Assembly: GCF_900104115.1 (NCBI RefSeq)
Contig: NZ_FNJM01000001.1
Location: forward strand, 825,374-889,373
Direction: 5' to 3'
DNA length: 64,000 nucleotides
DNA from: Clostridium gasigenes
GTDB lineage: Bacteria > Bacillota > Clostridia > Clostridiales > Clostridiaceae
Below, piece after piece: positions 9,175 to 18,637 of this stretch. Positions within the stretch are counted from its first letter, which is position 1; each line of letters opens with the position of its first letter. Under the pieces are notes generated by a model. That model searched no databases and was not told where the DNA came from. It worked only from the letters and a program-made list of their open reading frames with translations. A program made the position numbers and the translations under genes.

Positions 9175-9668
9175 ATTTTATCACTCCTATTAATTATATA
9201 TATCCTCATTTTAATAGTTTATATTCTAAAAACTTAATTATTCTATTTTAAATATTAACATTAATTTGTTAAAACTATTAGTTAATTTTATTAATTAATT
9301 TTTATTTTAGTCATTAAGGTGTCTTTATAATAATAGCAAGTTAATTTTTTCCTTTTAATTGCTCTATTTAGTATCTTTTTTCAATATTTACCTAATTAAA
9401 TACTAAATATTAATAAAAAAATATTTTTTACCACCATATCCCTTTATTTTTTCTTCATTGTAGTTTAAAATTAATAATAAAACCTAATATATATTTATTT
9501 GCTTATTATAAATAGTTAAATTTATTTACATAATAAGTGATTCTTTAAATCTATGATTTAGTTTAGTTGAACTTACTCCTTTGAATGTATAGAAAAAGGA
9601 GTTTCCCATAATAAACTTTAATTTAACCTGCAGATAAATATAATTTTTTTATAAGAGAGGTAAAAATT
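9175..9668. other. Long AT-rich divergent intergenic region (mgtC / glnS)
   Basis: 494 bases with no gene. The only structure I see is an 8 bp hairpin, 9575-9582 with 9595-9602, about 65 bases before glnS. There is no T-box motif and no recognised riboswitch. Confidence 0.6.
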
Positions 9669-11327
9669 ATGACTAATGAAATTAATTCATCAAACTTTAT
9701 AAGGAATATAGTTATTGAAGATTTAGAAAATAAAAAACACGACGGGATAATAACTCGTTTTCCCCCTGAACCAAATGGCTATCTTCACATAGGGCATGCA
9801 AAATCTATAGTTCTTAACTTTGGTTTAGCAAATGAATTTAAAGGTAAGGCTAACTTAAGATTTGACGATACAAATCCTACTAAGGAAGATACTGAATATG
9901 TTGAATCAATTAAAGATGATGTAAAATGGCTTGGATACAAATGGGATGAGCTTTTCTTTGCATCTAATTACTTTGATGTAATGTATGAAAAGGCAATACT
10001 TCTTATAAACAAAGGTTTAGCTTACGTTTGTGATTTAACACCTGAAGAAATGAAGGAATATAGAGGAACATTAACTACGCCTGGAAAAGAAAGTCCTTAC
10101 AGAAATAGAAGCATAGAAGAAAATCTTGATTTACTTCATAAAATGAAAAAAGGTGAATTTAAAGATGGAGAGAAAGTTTTAAGAGCCAAGATTAATATGG
10201 CTTCTGCTAACATAAACATGAGAGATCCTATTATATATAGAATATCCCATGCGTCTCACCATAACACTGGTGACTCTTGGTGCATCTACCCTATGTATGA
10301 CTTTGCTCACCCACTTGAAGACGCTATAGAAAACATTACTCATTCTGTTTGTACTTTAGAGTTTGAGGATCATAGACCTCTTTACGAATGGTTTGTACGC
10401 GAATGTGAAATGAATTCTACTCCAAGACAAATTGAATTTGCAAGATTAAATATTACAAATACAGTTATGAGTAAACGAAAGCTTAAAGAACTTGTTGATA
10501 ACAATATAGTTGATGGATGGGATGATCCAAGAATGCCAACTATTGCAGGTCTTAGACGAAAAGGATATACTCCTGAGTCTATTAGAAACTTTTGCCTAGC
10601 AATTGGTGTTTCTAAAGCTTCATCAACTGTTGATAGTCAAATGCTTGACTTCTTTATAAGGGAAGATTTACAACCTAAAGCACCATCTGCTATGGCTGTT
10701 ATGAAACCATTAAAACTAGTAATAACTAATTATCCTGAAGGTCAAAGTGAAATGCTTCCAATAGAAAATAACGCTAAAGATGAATCTCAAGGATTAAGAG
10801 AAGTTTCATTTTCAAGAGAACTTTACATTGAAAGAGAAGATTTTATGGAAGTACCAGTTAAAAAGTACTTTAGACTATTCCCAGGAAACGAAGTTAGATT
10901 AAAAGGTGCTTATTTTGTTAAATGTAATGAGATTATTAAAGATGAAAATGGAGAAGTAACTGAAATCCACTGCACTTATGACATTGAAACTAAAAGTGGT
11001 TCAGGATTCACAGGACGAAAAGTTAAAGGAACAATCCATTGGGTTGATGCAAACAACTGTAAACCTGCTGAATTTAGGCTTTTCGAACCTTTAATATTAG
11101 ATGATGCTCCTGAAAATGAAGGGAAACACTTCCTTGAACAAATAAATCCTAATTCACTTGAGGTATTAAATGGATTTATAGAAATTACGGCAGTTAAAAA
11201 TGCTTCATTTGGAGATAAATATCAATTATTTAGACATGGCTTCTTTAATGTAGATAATAAATACACTACTGAAGATAAATTGTCCTTTAATAGAATTGTT
11301 TCATTGAAAAGTTCATTTAAACTTTAA
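9669..11327 (+). CDS. glnS: Glutaminyl-tRNA synthetase
   Basis: 552 residues, the usual GlnRS length. The class I motifs are clear: [14 protein letters not shown] (HIGH at about 40-43) and VMSKRKL as the KMSKS loop. The middle region contains the glutamine-specific acceptor-binding part ([18 protein letters not shown]) and the C-terminal half is the two-beta-barrel anticodon-binding domain ([20 protein letters not shown]). It charges tRNA-Gln directly; many clostridia otherwise form Gln-tRNA through GatCAB. AGAGAGG lies upstream of the ATG. It is transcribed alone and ends at a strong terminator. Confidence 0.97.
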   Translation: MTNEINSSNFIRNIVIEDLENKKHDGIITRFPPEPNGYLHIGHAKSIVLNFGLANEFKGKANLRFDDTNPTKEDTEYVESIKDDVKWLGYKWDELFFASNYFDVMYEKAILLINKGLAYVCDLTPEEMKEYRGTLTTPGKESPYRNRSIEENLDLLHKMKKGEFKDGEKVLRAKINMASANINMRDPIIYRISHASHHNTGDSWCIYPMYDFAHPLEDAIENITHSVCTLEFEDHRPLYEWFVRECEMNSTPRQIEFARLNITNTVMSKRKLKELVDNNIVDGWDDPRMPTIAGLRRKGYTPESIRNFCLAIGVSKASSTVDSQMLDFFIREDLQPKAPSAMAVMKPLKLVITNYPEGQSEMLPIENNAKDESQGLREVSFSRELYIEREDFMEVPVKKYFRLFPGNEVRLKGAYFVKCNEIIKDENGEVTEIHCTYDIETKSGSGFTGRKVKGTIHWVDANNCKPAEFRLFEPLILDDAPENEGKHFLEQINPNSLEVLNGFIEITAVKNASFGDKYQLFRHGFFNVDNKYTTEDKLSFNRIVSLKSSFKL

Positions 11328-11365
11328 TTTATTTAAATATAAATACCAATTCATATTTAAATAAA

Positions 11366-11414
11366 AAACACCTAAGGAATACTATTTACGTAATCCTTAG
11401 GTGTTTATTTTATA
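11366..11414. terminator. Bidirectional terminator between glnS and the CPBP gene
   Basis: A perfect 13 bp stem (11366-11378 with 11394-11406) with A-rich left and T-rich right flanks, suited to stop transcription from both converging genes. Confidence 0.85.
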
Positions 11415-11464
11415 CCTATTTATAAAATGTCATTTTAAATTATATTTATATATTAAAATAGCAT

Positions 11465-12343
11465 TTATACTTCTATTCCTACTTTAGTATGTTCTATTAC
11501 TTTTGGATTATTCCTTTTAATTAGGACTGTTCCAACTGCGGTTATAGCAAACCCTAAACTTAATACGATTATAAGAGAAAATACTGTTTCAAGGCTTTCT
11601 CCTAAAATTGATGATGCAATTGTTGAAACTGTATTATTAACCATATGCATTATAATAGCTGGCCATAATGATTTAGTTTTATAAGTTACATACCCAAATA
11701 ATATTCCAAGTAATGTTGCATATAACCCTTGAACAATATTCATATGATAAATTCCAAAAAGTACCCCCTGAATTATTATCACAGTTGGTATAGACATACT
11801 TTTACTTAATGTTTTGTATATTATTCCTCTAAATAATAACTCTTCTGCAAAAGGTGCTACAATCCCAACTACTAATATTGTTAAAAATATATTACTTTCC
11901 ACCATAAATGACATATTCTTCTCCAAAGCATCAAATGACCCTTTAAATAATCCTGCCTTACTAAGTAAACTAATGAATCCAATATTAAATAAGTACACAG
12001 AAACTCCAAGTAATAATGCTACCCCATAATTAGACGCCTTTGTTTTTTTAAATCTTAATTCTTCTGAAAGTTTCTTTTTTCTTAATTTGTATATTAGCAT
12101 AAATATTAATATTGTAGTTATTGATGATGCTAATAAAATATAATTCATATTTCCCATTATTTGTTTAGCAATCATTACAGTTGTGTCTTCTTTTCCAGCT
12201 CCTGTTAATGAATCTGCTCCTTGTTTTACAGTATAGCTAACTGCAATTATTATTCCACCAATAATCGAAACAATAATTTGAACTGAAAACCCAATAGCCA
12301 TGTACATTAGCGCTACTAAAAAACCTTTTATTTTGTTTTTCAT
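11465..12343 (-). CDS. CPBP-family intramembrane glutamic protease
   Basis: 292 residues with about eight membrane helices. The CPBP (CaaX protease/Abi) motifs are present: EELLFRGIIYKTL, then GIYHMN and IIMHMVNNT, giving the Glu-Glu, His and His residues of the active site. The family includes Rce1-like proteases and bacteriocin-immunity proteins; substrates in bacteria are mostly unknown. A GGTGGTGAG site precedes the start. It is a single gene between convergent glnS and upstream gltX. Confidence 0.88.
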   Translation of the reverse strand: MKNKIKGFLVALMYMAIGFSVQIIVSIIGGIIIAVSYTVKQGADSLTGAGKEDTTVMIAKQIMGNMNYILLASSITTILIFMLIYKLRKKKLSEELRFKKTKASNYGVALLLGVSVYLFNIGFISLLSKAGLFKGSFDALEKNMSFMVESNIFLTILVVGIVAPFAEELLFRGIIYKTLSKSMSIPTVIIIQGVLFGIYHMNIVQGLYATLLGILFGYVTYKTKSLWPAIIMHMVNNTVSTIASSILGESLETVFSLIIVLSLGFAITAVGTVLIKRNNPKVIEHTKVGIEV

Positions 12344-12400
12344 TCATACTCACCACCTTTACCTTAATATTACATTAATACATTGTTTTTGTAAACTCTC

Positions 12401-12465
12401 CTTAGTCTTTATAAAATAAAAATAAGACTACCAACCTGTTATTTATTTTATAATCCTTTAATAAG
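12401..12465. repeat. Dispersed palindromic element, copy B
   Basis: Left arm TTATAAAATAAAAATAAGACTACC and right arm CCTGTTATTTATTTTATAATC form the imperfect palindrome. It lies between the CPBP gene start and the gltX terminator. Confidence 0.65.
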
Positions 12466-12490
12466 CTACATACTTCTATTGTAATATTAA

Positions 12491-12541
12491 AAAGGAGGAG
12501 TCCTTCCTAATGATATTAATAACCATTAGGAGAACCCCTCT
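12491..12541 (-). terminator. gltX terminator
   Basis: On the minus strand a long imperfect stem (GAGGGGTTCTCCTAATG against CATTAGGAAGGACTCCTC) ends in TTTTTAA just after the gltX stop codon. Confidence 0.8.
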
Positions 12542-12550
12542 ATTAAATAC

Positions 12551-14209
12551 TTAAATTGACATAAACTTTTTAAATCTATCTCTAACTTTTTCTTCACCCA
12601 TAATTTGCATTATAGTATAAAGATCTGGTGTATTAGTTCTATGTGCTATTGCAGATCTTACTGCTCCTGCCACATCTGAAATCATTCCTTTATAAGCATC
12701 TGGATTTGCTTTAAACTCTTTTCTATTTGCACAATACCCAAGATTTATAGCTATTACCTTTAACTCCTCAAACCATTCTTCTGCATTTGTATTAAAATTA
12801 TATTCTTTTGCATATGCTTCAATTATTGATTTTGCAGTTTCTAAAGTAACCCCTTTAGGTAATTCTACTTGCTCTGCAGTTTCTTTTTCAAATAACTCAT
12901 CAAAGAAATAGAATGTTTTTTCTTTAACATCACTCCACTTTGCAAAATCTTTTCTTGGCTTTGGACCTTCTTTATCTATATTAAATACTTGTTTACTTAA
13001 TTCTTCTTTACTTGTTACTAGTTCAAACATTTCTGCATCAAATTCTTTTGCCCAAGCTGTGTAATAATCATAAAGCACTTCTGGTTTCATTTTACAAATT
13101 ACATCTTTACTTACATCATTTAATTTAACCGTATCAAATAAAGCTCCACTTTTACTCATCTTATCTAAAGCTACAGAAAAATCATGATAATCTGTTAATG
13201 GATTTTCAACTCTCCATTCTTCAAATGTTGAATTAATAATATTTAATAAATACTCTATAACAGATACCATAGGGTGTCCAACTTCCTTATAATAAGAAAC
13301 AGCAGCTTCTGCATCTTTTCTCTTTGAAAGTTTTCTTTTTGACCCATTATCATTTTTCATTATTGTTGGGATATGAGCATATTCTGGTTTGTCTAATCCT
13401 AGTATTTCAAATAATTGAACATGTATTGGAAGTGAAGATAACCACTCTTCTCCTCTTATAACATGGGTCGTTCTCATTAAAGCATCATCAATTACATGTG
13501 CAAAGTGATATGTCGGAAGCCCATCACCCTTTATTATAACTATATCTTGATTACTTTCTGGGAAACTAATGTCTCCTTTTATTAAATCATGGAATTCTAC
13601 TCTATTTTCAAAATTTCCTGGTGACTTTATTCTTATTATGTATTTTTCACCATTATTTATTTTTTCAATAGCTTCTTCTGGAGATAAATTTCTAAATTTA
13701 GCATATTCTCCATAATATCCTGTTGTTATTTTTTCTGCTATTTGTTTTTCTCTAAGTTCTGTTAACTCTTCTGGTGTACAGAAACATGGGTAAGCTAATC
13801 CTTTTTTAACTAAGTCTTTTGCAAAAGTTTTATAAATTTCTGATCTTTGACTTTGTCTATAAGGTCCATATGATCCTTTCTCTGTGTTATCTCCAGTAGT
13901 TCCTTCATTAAAGTTCATTCCAAAATTATGCATTGTATCTATTGTATCTTGTATTGCACCTGCAACCTCTCTTTTTTGATCAGTATCTTCTATTCTTAAG
14001 TAGAAGATACCCTTTGTTTGACTTGCAAGCCTTTCATTTATTAAGGCAGCAAATACTCCGCCAATATGTTGGAAACCAGTTGGACTTGGTGCATACCTTG
14101 TAACTACAGCACCTTCTTTTAATTCTCTTTTTGGATACTTTGCTATAAAGTATTCTGGTGTTTTATCAACACCTTTAAATAACATTTCTGATAATTTTTC
14201 TAAACTCAT
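12551..14209 (-). CDS. gltX: Glutamyl-tRNA synthetase
   Basis: 552 residues, longer than the 480-500 of typical bacterial GluRS but in line with the clostridial form. Motifs: [14 protein letters not shown] (HIGH variant, residues 48-51), IEDTDQKR, the GEEWLSS region and [10 protein letters not shown] as the KMSKS loop. The C-terminal helical anticodon-binding domain is complete. A T-box leader lies directly upstream, so expression should rise when tRNA-Glu is uncharged. It has its own promoter and terminator. Confidence 0.96.
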   Translation of the reverse strand: MSLEKLSEMLFKGVDKTPEYFIAKYPKRELKEGAVVTRYAPSPTGFQHIGGVFAALINERLASQTKGIFYLRIEDTDQKREVAGAIQDTIDTMHNFGMNFNEGTTGDNTEKGSYGPYRQSQRSEIYKTFAKDLVKKGLAYPCFCTPEELTELREKQIAEKITTGYYGEYAKFRNLSPEEAIEKINNGEKYIIRIKSPGNFENRVEFHDLIKGDISFPESNQDIVIIKGDGLPTYHFAHVIDDALMRTTHVIRGEEWLSSLPIHVQLFEILGLDKPEYAHIPTIMKNDNGSKRKLSKRKDAEAAVSYYKEVGHPMVSVIEYLLNIINSTFEEWRVENPLTDYHDFSVALDKMSKSGALFDTVKLNDVSKDVICKMKPEVLYDYYTAWAKEFDAEMFELVTSKEELSKQVFNIDKEGPKPRKDFAKWSDVKEKTFYFFDELFEKETAEQVELPKGVTLETAKSIIEAYAKEYNFNTNAEEWFEELKVIAINLGYCANRKEFKANPDAYKGMISDVAGAVRSAIAHRTNTPDLYTIMQIMGEEKVRDRFKKFMSI

Positions 14210-14292
14210 TTTTCCACCTATCCTTTTTGTAAGTCATCTTCAAATAAATAACAATCCATATTATAGAGTTTTATCAATTAAAAATGCTTGAA

Positions 14293-14545
14293 ATATAAAA
14301 AAACCCTTCGTCCTAAAAAACCTTAGGACGAAAGATTACTTCCGCGTTACCACCTAAATTAATTAAACAAAAGTTTAATTCACTTATTTCTCTTTAAGGG
14401 AAGAACCCCATAAACCTACTCTACTAAATGTAATTTCCGGCATATAGCTCCAGAGTTTCTTTCTATAATGTTATTTTCTAGGCTTTCACCTTCCCTAGAT
14501 CTCTTAAAAATAACTACTTATATACTTTTCTCTTTCAATGCTTAA
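14293..14545 (-). promoter_or_regulatory. T-box leader of gltX (tRNA-Glu sensing)
   Basis: The minus strand carries the T-box core AGGTGGTAACGCGG (14342-14355) followed by a terminator stem TTCGTCCTAA/TTAGGACGAA and a T-run (14297-14332). Upstream is a Stem I region with a GGGAAGGTGAAAGCC apical part and a GAA triplet (in ATAGAAAG) at the expected 3' side as the Glu specifier. Uncharged tRNA would pair with the bulge and favour read-through into gltX. Confidence 0.92.
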
Positions 14546-14578
14546 TATTTATTTATATTTTTTCCTAAATACATTCTA

Positions 14579-14607
14579 ATTATACCTTTGTAATTAATTC
14601 TTGTAAA
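14579..14607 (-). promoter_or_regulatory. Promoter of the gltX T-box transcript
   Basis: Minus-strand TTTACA (14602-14607), a 17-base spacer and TATAAT (14579-14584), about 35 bases before the T-box. Confidence 0.75.
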
Positions 14608-14628
14608 TACTTTAATAGTATTTATTAT

Positions 14629-15225
14629 CTATATATATCTATCTTTAAAATACCTAATTTTATCTTCTTCAGTTATTTTTCTAATTACTTTGCATGGGTT
14701 GCCTACAGCAATAACATTAGCTGGTATATCCTTAGTTACTACACTTCCAGATCCTATTACTGTATTTTCTCCAATAGTTATATTTGCATTTATAGTAGTA
14801 CCTCCCCCTATCCACACGTTATCCTCTATCGTTATAGGAAATCCATACTCTAGGTCCATACTTCTAAGTGTTGGATGTACAGGGTGTCCTGCTCCAAATA
14901 TATTTACATTAGGCCCCATCATTACATTATCTCCAATTGTAACAACACAACAATCTAATATAGTCAAATTGTAATTAGCATAGGAATTTGCTCCCCAAAA
15001 GATATTATATCCATAAGCGCATTGAAAAGGTGACTCAATAAAGAATTTTTCACCAGTCTTCCCGAATAAACCTTTTAATATTTCATATCTTTTTTCTACC
15101 TCACTAGGTCTAAGATTATTAAAGTCAAACAATACCTCTTTTGCATGTTGACGTTCTTTTAATAATTCATCTCCACATGATGAGTAAAGTTCCCCATCTA
15201 ACATTTTTTGCTTTTCTGATTTCAT
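14629..15225 (-). CDS. maa: Maltose/galactoside-type O-acetyltransferase
   Basis: 198 residues. The N-terminus (SEKQKMLDGELYSSCGDEL) is the maltose-acetyltransferase domain and the rest is a left-handed parallel beta helix of hexapeptide repeats with the active-site stretch GAGHPVHP and the coenzyme A loop IGGGTTIN...GSGSVVTKDIPANVIAVGNPCKVIRK. Such enzymes acetylate sugars with acetyl-CoA, perhaps in detoxification; the true substrate is unknown. It sits 20 bases behind the DUF4097 lipoprotein gene and is probably the last gene of that operon. Confidence 0.9.
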   Translation of the reverse strand: MKSEKQKMLDGELYSSCGDELLKERQHAKEVLFDFNNLRPSEVEKRYEILKGLFGKTGEKFFIESPFQCAYGYNIFWGANSYANYNLTILDCCVVTIGDNVMMGPNVNIFGAGHPVHPTLRSMDLEYGFPITIEDNVWIGGGTTINANITIGENTVIGSGSVVTKDIPANVIAVGNPCKVIRKITEEDKIRYFKDRYI

Positions 15226-15244
15226 ATTAAAGTCCTCCTTTTTT

Positions 15245-16036
15245 TTAATTTAACGATAAGCTACCTATTCCAATACTTAAATTAAATTCATAGGTGTTTT
15301 CTCCGGATGTACTTGCATTAATATTTGCATTACCTAAACCTGATGATGTTTTTATTCTTACAGGTGATTTGTCAGGTATATATATATCAGTTTCTCCAAC
15401 TCCACCCTCATAAGCTAGATCTCCGCCTACTTCTGACATTCTAAGAGTAAGATTACCTACACCTCCGCTTATTTTAATATTACCACATTTTTCTTTTAAA
15501 TCTATATCTGTATTTCCAACTCCTTGTTCTAAATCTAATGATGAAAAGACTATGTTTTTCATATCTAAATTACCAGCTCCACCTTCAACATCTAATTCAC
15601 TTACATTTATTCCTTTAACTGTAACGTTTCCAGCTCCATATTCTAAAGATAGCTTATCTATATAACTGCTTGGAATACCTATTGTGACTTTTCTATCTTT
15701 AAATGTATTTTTCCCATTAATCCAACCTGACTTATATTTCTTTTCTTCAATTACTATAGTATTTCCTCTTTTTTCAACTATAGTTTTCTCCGCTAAATTA
15801 CTTTGTCCTAGAAAATCTACCTTTACATCATTACCGTCTATTTCATTAATAGTTATATTTGCTGCACCTATAGAAATATCTATATTTTCTATACTGTCAA
15901 TTGAAATAGATTGATTTACCACTTCTTCATTATTATTTTCATTTCTTGATTCTACTCCAAATTTTATATTACACGATGTTAAAGCTAATGCTAAAACACC
16001 TATTATAACTGCCATTATTGTTAATTTAATTTTCAT
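15245..16036 (-). CDS. DUF4097-family lipoprotein
   Basis: About 263 residues from the ATG at 16036; the GTG nine bases upstream overlaps the AGGGGTG ribosome binding site. The N-terminus is a lipoprotein signal with lipobox LTSC. The rest is a repeating beta structure (GAGNVTVKGI, GGAGNLDMKNI, GVGNTDIDL, GGVGNLTLRM, GGVGETDIYI, GLGNANIN), the pattern of DUF4097 (putative adhesin) proteins. These often sit with PspC-like or ABC exporter genes in envelope-stress operons. Here it follows the YtrA/ABC genes. Confidence 0.82.
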   Translation of the reverse strand: MKIKLTIMAVIIGVLALALTSCNIKFGVESRNENNNEEVVNQSISIDSIENIDISIGAANITINEIDGNDVKVDFLGQSNLAEKTIVEKRGNTIVIEEKKYKSGWINGKNTFKDRKVTIGIPSSYIDKLSLEYGAGNVTVKGINVSELDVEGGAGNLDMKNIVFSSLDLEQGVGNTDIDLKEKCGNIKISGGVGNLTLRMSEVGGDLAYEGGVGETDIYIPDKSPVRIKTSSGLGNANINASTSGENTYEFNLSIGIGSLSLN

Positions 16037-16056
16037 TTTTAACACCCCTATTTAAT

Positions 16057-16737
16057 TTATAATATGTCTATTTTTTTATCAATATACTTTCCAGCGATAA
16101 TTTGAAGTGCTAGTACTGTTAGAATACCTATAATCGATGATATTACATCTATTTCTATTATATAACTATTTCCTATAGTTATATAAACATATGGCATAAT
16201 ACTTAATATAATTGAAGTTATAAAGTCATATATTAAACTTCCAATACTAAAAATAATAATAATTGCAATTATTGATAGGAATGTATTTCTAATATATGAT
16301 GAAAATATTCCTATTAGTGCAGTAATTATTAAGTATGCTGTTATAAGACCCATAATCACCGTAACACTTGTTTGTAATATACCGCTGTTTATTTCCCCAA
16401 TATTTATTAAATTCACTATTAATGCTATTATTATAACTATTAAATTTGCAGATACTAATCCTAATAGGTTCCCTATTATAAATTCAATACCTTTAATTGG
16501 CGTTAAAAATAATAAATATCCATAATCTTTAGAAATTTGTTTTGAAAATAAAATTATATAAGATATAAAATTCATTGTAGCAATTGTAGATACTATTGCT
16601 AGTACATCCCATCCTCCAGTAAATTGTGATAAAAACTTACCACTAACTAATCCTACTAATAATATTAAGAATTCTATAAAATATAAAATTCTTAAAGATT
16701 TAAAACTATACTTGATTATATTTAATATATTTTTCAT
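16057..16737 (-). CDS. ABC transporter permease (ABC-2 type)
   Basis: About 226 residues with six hydrophobic helices and little else. I place the start at 16737, where AGGTGAT is well spaced; two upstream in-frame codons abut the stop of the ATPase gene. Position directly after an ABC ATPase, with a YtrA-type regulator first, identifies it as the membrane partner of that ATPase in a small exporter. Its substrate is unknown; similar systems respond to cell-wall-active compounds. Confidence 0.8.
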   Translation of the reverse strand: MKNILNIIKYSFKSLRILYFIEFLILLVGLVSGKFLSQFTGGWDVLAIVSTIATMNFISYIILFSKQISKDYGYLLFLTPIKGIEFIIGNLLGLVSANLIVIIIALIVNLINIGEINSGILQTSVTVIMGLITAYLIITALIGIFSSYIRNTFLSIIAIIIIFSIGSLIYDFITSIILSIMPYVYITIGNSYIIEIDVISSIIGILTVLALQIIAGKYIDKKIDIL

Positions 16738-16746
16738 ACACATCAC

Positions 16747-17445
16747 CTATTCTGCAAATACCTTTCTATATATTTCGTCTATGGATGCTCCATATTTTTC
16801 CCGAAGATCCTCAGCATCACCTTTTTCAATTATGGATCCTTCACCTATAAATATTACTTCATCAAAAAGTTTCTCAAGTTCTCCTACATAATGGGTTGTT
16901 ATTATCATTGATGTATCTTCATCTAAATTATTTATAATTGTATCAACTATTTTATCTCTACTTATTGTATCTACTCCTGATATTGGTTCATCTAATATAT
17001 ATAATTTACTCTTCCTACTTAAAGTTAGACTAAGTCCTAATTTTTCTAACATTCCTTTAGATAAGGTTTTTATCTTTGATTTTTTATCTAATTTCATAAA
17101 TTTAAGTAATTCACTTAGTTTAACTTCATCAAAATCATTAAAAAAGTCTTTATAAAAACAAGCTGCATCCTCTACAGTCATCCACTTATATAAATAATCC
17201 TTTTCTTGAAGATATGACACTATTTTCTTAGTTTCATATCCAACTAAAATTCCATCTACTTTTATTTCTCCCATGGTTGGTTTGTATAGACCTGCAATTA
17301 AGTTTAATAAAGTTGTTTTCCCTTGACCATTTGGACCTAAAATGCCAAGAACTTTTCCACGCTCTAAGCTTAATGTTATATCATTTAATACACTTTTTCC
17401 TCCTAATCTTTTTACTAGGTTATTAATTTCTAAAACCTTACCCAT
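16747..17445 (-). CDS. ABC transporter ATP-binding protein (YtrB-like)
   Basis: 232 residues. Walker A is GPNGQGKTT (near residue 37), the signature is LSKGMLEKLGLSLTL, Walker B LYILDEPISGVD, and the H-loop THYVGELEKL. The Q-loop region (VSYLQEKDYLYKWMTV) is of the exporter type. It starts 3 bases after the regulator gene and is followed at once by the permease, so the three are co-transcribed. Confidence 0.9.
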   Translation of the reverse strand: MGKVLEINNLVKRLGGKSVLNDITLSLERGKVLGILGPNGQGKTTLLNLIAGLYKPTMGEIKVDGILVGYETKKIVSYLQEKDYLYKWMTVEDAACFYKDFFNDFDEVKLSELLKFMKLDKKSKIKTLSKGMLEKLGLSLTLSRKSKLYILDEPISGVDTISRDKIVDTIINNLDEDTSMIITTHYVGELEKLFDEVIFIGEGSIIEKGDAEDLREKYGASIDEIYRKVFAE

Positions 17446-17448
17446 ATT

Positions 17449-17814
17449 TTATACCTCCTCATACATCTCTGTAATTAGTTCTACTATTTCTTCCTTAGAA
17501 AATCCAAGAACCTTGCTTTTTAAAATAAAGTCTTTAAGTAGATCTGTTGACGCTTGCTTTCTTAGTACTTTTATATTTTCTACATCTTCAGTTACGAACT
17601 TACCTATTCCTCTTTGCGTATTAATTAGACCCTCATTTTCAAGTTCTGCATAAACTCTTAAAATAGTATTTGGATTAACCTTAAGCTCACTTGCATAATC
17701 TCTTACAGACAACAATCTCTCCCCCTCTTTTAATTCACCTGAAACAATCCTCATTTTCATAAACCTTTTTATTTGTATATATATAGGTTCCTTTGAATTT
17801 AATTCGAATTCCAT
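17449..17814 (-). CDS. GntR-family regulator, YtrA subfamily
   Basis: About 121 residues from the ATG at 17814, preceded by GAGGTG; upstream in-frame codons have no ribosome binding site. An N-terminal winged helix (EPIYIQIKRFMKMRIVSGELKEGERLLSVRDYASELKVNPNTILRVYAELENEGLI) is followed by only a short tail of about 45 residues, typical of YtrA, which has no large effector domain. YtrA-type proteins repress the ABC exporter operon they head until cell-wall antibiotics act. Autoregulation of the operon through 14629 is inferred. Confidence 0.9.
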   Translation of the reverse strand: MEFELNSKEPIYIQIKRFMKMRIVSGELKEGERLLSVRDYASELKVNPNTILRVYAELENEGLINTQRGIGKFVTEDVENIKVLRKQASTDLLKDFILKSKVLGFSKEEIVELITEMYEEV

Positions 17815-17986
17815 ACTTATACACCTCATCTTCATCAGTTTCACTGTCTTAATAGTATAATACACCTATGTTGAGCGAATTGTTAATTGCATTTTAAGCA
17901 TTTAATATCAATTATATTATTATACCTATTATTCTCTTGCATTTACTCAATATTTCTTAACTTTATAATTATTTTTCTAAAAAGTA

Positions 17987-18015
17987 TTTACAACAGCTCT
18001 AATCAATGTTATTAT
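17987..18015 (+). promoter_or_regulatory. Promoter for the 34-residue peptide gene
   Basis: TTTACA (17987-17992), a 17-base spacer and TATTAT (18010-18015), about 35 bases upstream of the small gene's start codon. Confidence 0.6.
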
Positions 18016-18050
18016 TTACCTAATAAGTATTTAAAAGGAGGTAGGGTTTA

Positions 18051-18155
18051 ATGATAAATTATTATAAATTTACTAAAAACATCTATATTAATTCAAAATT
18101 TAATATAATCATTGGTAACTCTACGTCCAGTATAGTAAAGACTGTACTACTTTAA
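18051..18155 (+). CDS. Small peptide, 34 residues, function unknown
   Basis: ATG at 18051 preceded by AAAAGGAGGT with good spacing, and a TAA at 18153-18155. The peptide begins MINYYKFTKNIY, continues with a moderately hydrophobic middle (FNIIIG) and ends SSIVKTVLL. It has its own consensus-like promoter and is followed by a hairpin and T-run. It has no Cys and no convincing signal or transmembrane helix. It could be a small regulatory or secreted peptide, or a vestigial gene; I recognise no family. Confidence 0.5.
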   Translation: MINYYKFTKNIYINSKFNIIIGNSTSSIVKTVLL

Positions 18156-18183
18156 ACTAAAAAAAATAAAATAGTTTAATTTT

Positions 18184-18217
18184 CCGTGAGTTATTATTAC
18201 TCATGGATTTTTTATAT
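18184..18217 (+). terminator. Terminator after the 34-residue peptide gene
   Basis: Short stem CCGTGAGT/ACTCATGG (one G-T pair) with a 7-base loop, followed by ATTTTTTATATTT. Confidence 0.7.
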
Positions 18218-18238
18218 TTATTTTTAATAATGATATTA

Positions 18239-18268
18239 AAGCCATGGACTATCCATGGCTTTTTTATA
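18239..18268 (+). terminator. Second terminator
   Basis: AAGCCATGG/CCATGGCTT, 9 bp, loop of 5, then TTTTTATA. It isolates the small-peptide unit from the next pair of small ORFs. Confidence 0.75.
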
Positions 18269-18319
18269 TAAAAAAATAATGCATATTAAAATATGCTAAT
18301 TATGAAAGGAGACTATATT

Positions 18320-18427
18320 ATGAAAGACAATGCAAACACATTTATGCTAAGTTCAAAAAGAGAGGAAAATATGATAAAAGGAGGGCTTCGACATGTCAAA
18401 TTTCGAACAATACGACTTATATGCTGA
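18320..18427 (+). CDS. Small ORF, 35 residues, overlapping the next
   Basis: ATG at 18320 after GAAAGGAGACTATATT. It encodes MKDNANTFMLSSKRE and ends in a basic stretch (RHVKFRTIRLIC). Its last 35 bases overlap the following 48-residue ORF in another frame. The first part (to about residue 20) runs up to the next ribosome binding site. It may be a leader peptide that couples translation to the next ORF rather than a functional protein. Confidence 0.35.
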   Translation: MKDNANTFMLSSKREENMIKGGLRHVKFRTIRLIC

Positions 18428-18539
18428 TACTAAATATAGAGAAGATAGACTAAATTCGGATTTTAAAATTTATTGTAAAAATGAGGGTATAAACCTTGAA
18501 TATTTTAAATATCTTTTAACATTAGTAACAGGTAAATAA
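18393..18539 (+). CDS. Small protein, 48 residues, function unknown
   Basis: ATG at 18393 after AAAAGGAGGG, stop at 18537-18539. The sequence is charged and soluble (NFEQYDLYADTKYREDRL, then NLEYFKYLLTLVTGK), with a likely C-terminal amphipathic helix and one Cys. A strong terminator follows 46 bases later. The composition looks like a real small protein. I recognise no family; similar short Tyr- and acid-rich proteins occur in clostridia. Confidence 0.5.
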   Translation: MSNFEQYDLYADTKYREDRLNSDFKIYCKNEGINLEYFKYLLTLVTGK

Positions 18540-18584
18540 TTAATAATATAAACAATATGCTTGTTCTAATTATATAGAACACAT

Positions 18585-18637
18585 AAAAAGGACTATGAAA
18601 CAATTTTTGCGAATTATTTCATAGTCCTTTTTTTATA
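18585..18637 (+). terminator. Rho-independent terminator after the small ORF pair
   Basis: Perfect 16 bp stem (18585-18600 with 18617-18632) and a T-run. The 270 bases from here to the MORN gene are AT-rich with no gene seen. Confidence 0.88.

Noticed and set aside
9568..9608. Possible T-box or riboswitch upstream of glnS
   Set aside because: Only an 8 bp hairpin is present; no T-box core (AGGTGG..CGCGG type), no T-run and no other conserved motif was found in the 494-base gap.
18239..18300. Small RNA candidate between the two terminators and the small ORF pair
   Set aside because: Short hairpins are present but there is no promoter-terminator arrangement independent of the neighbouring small genes.
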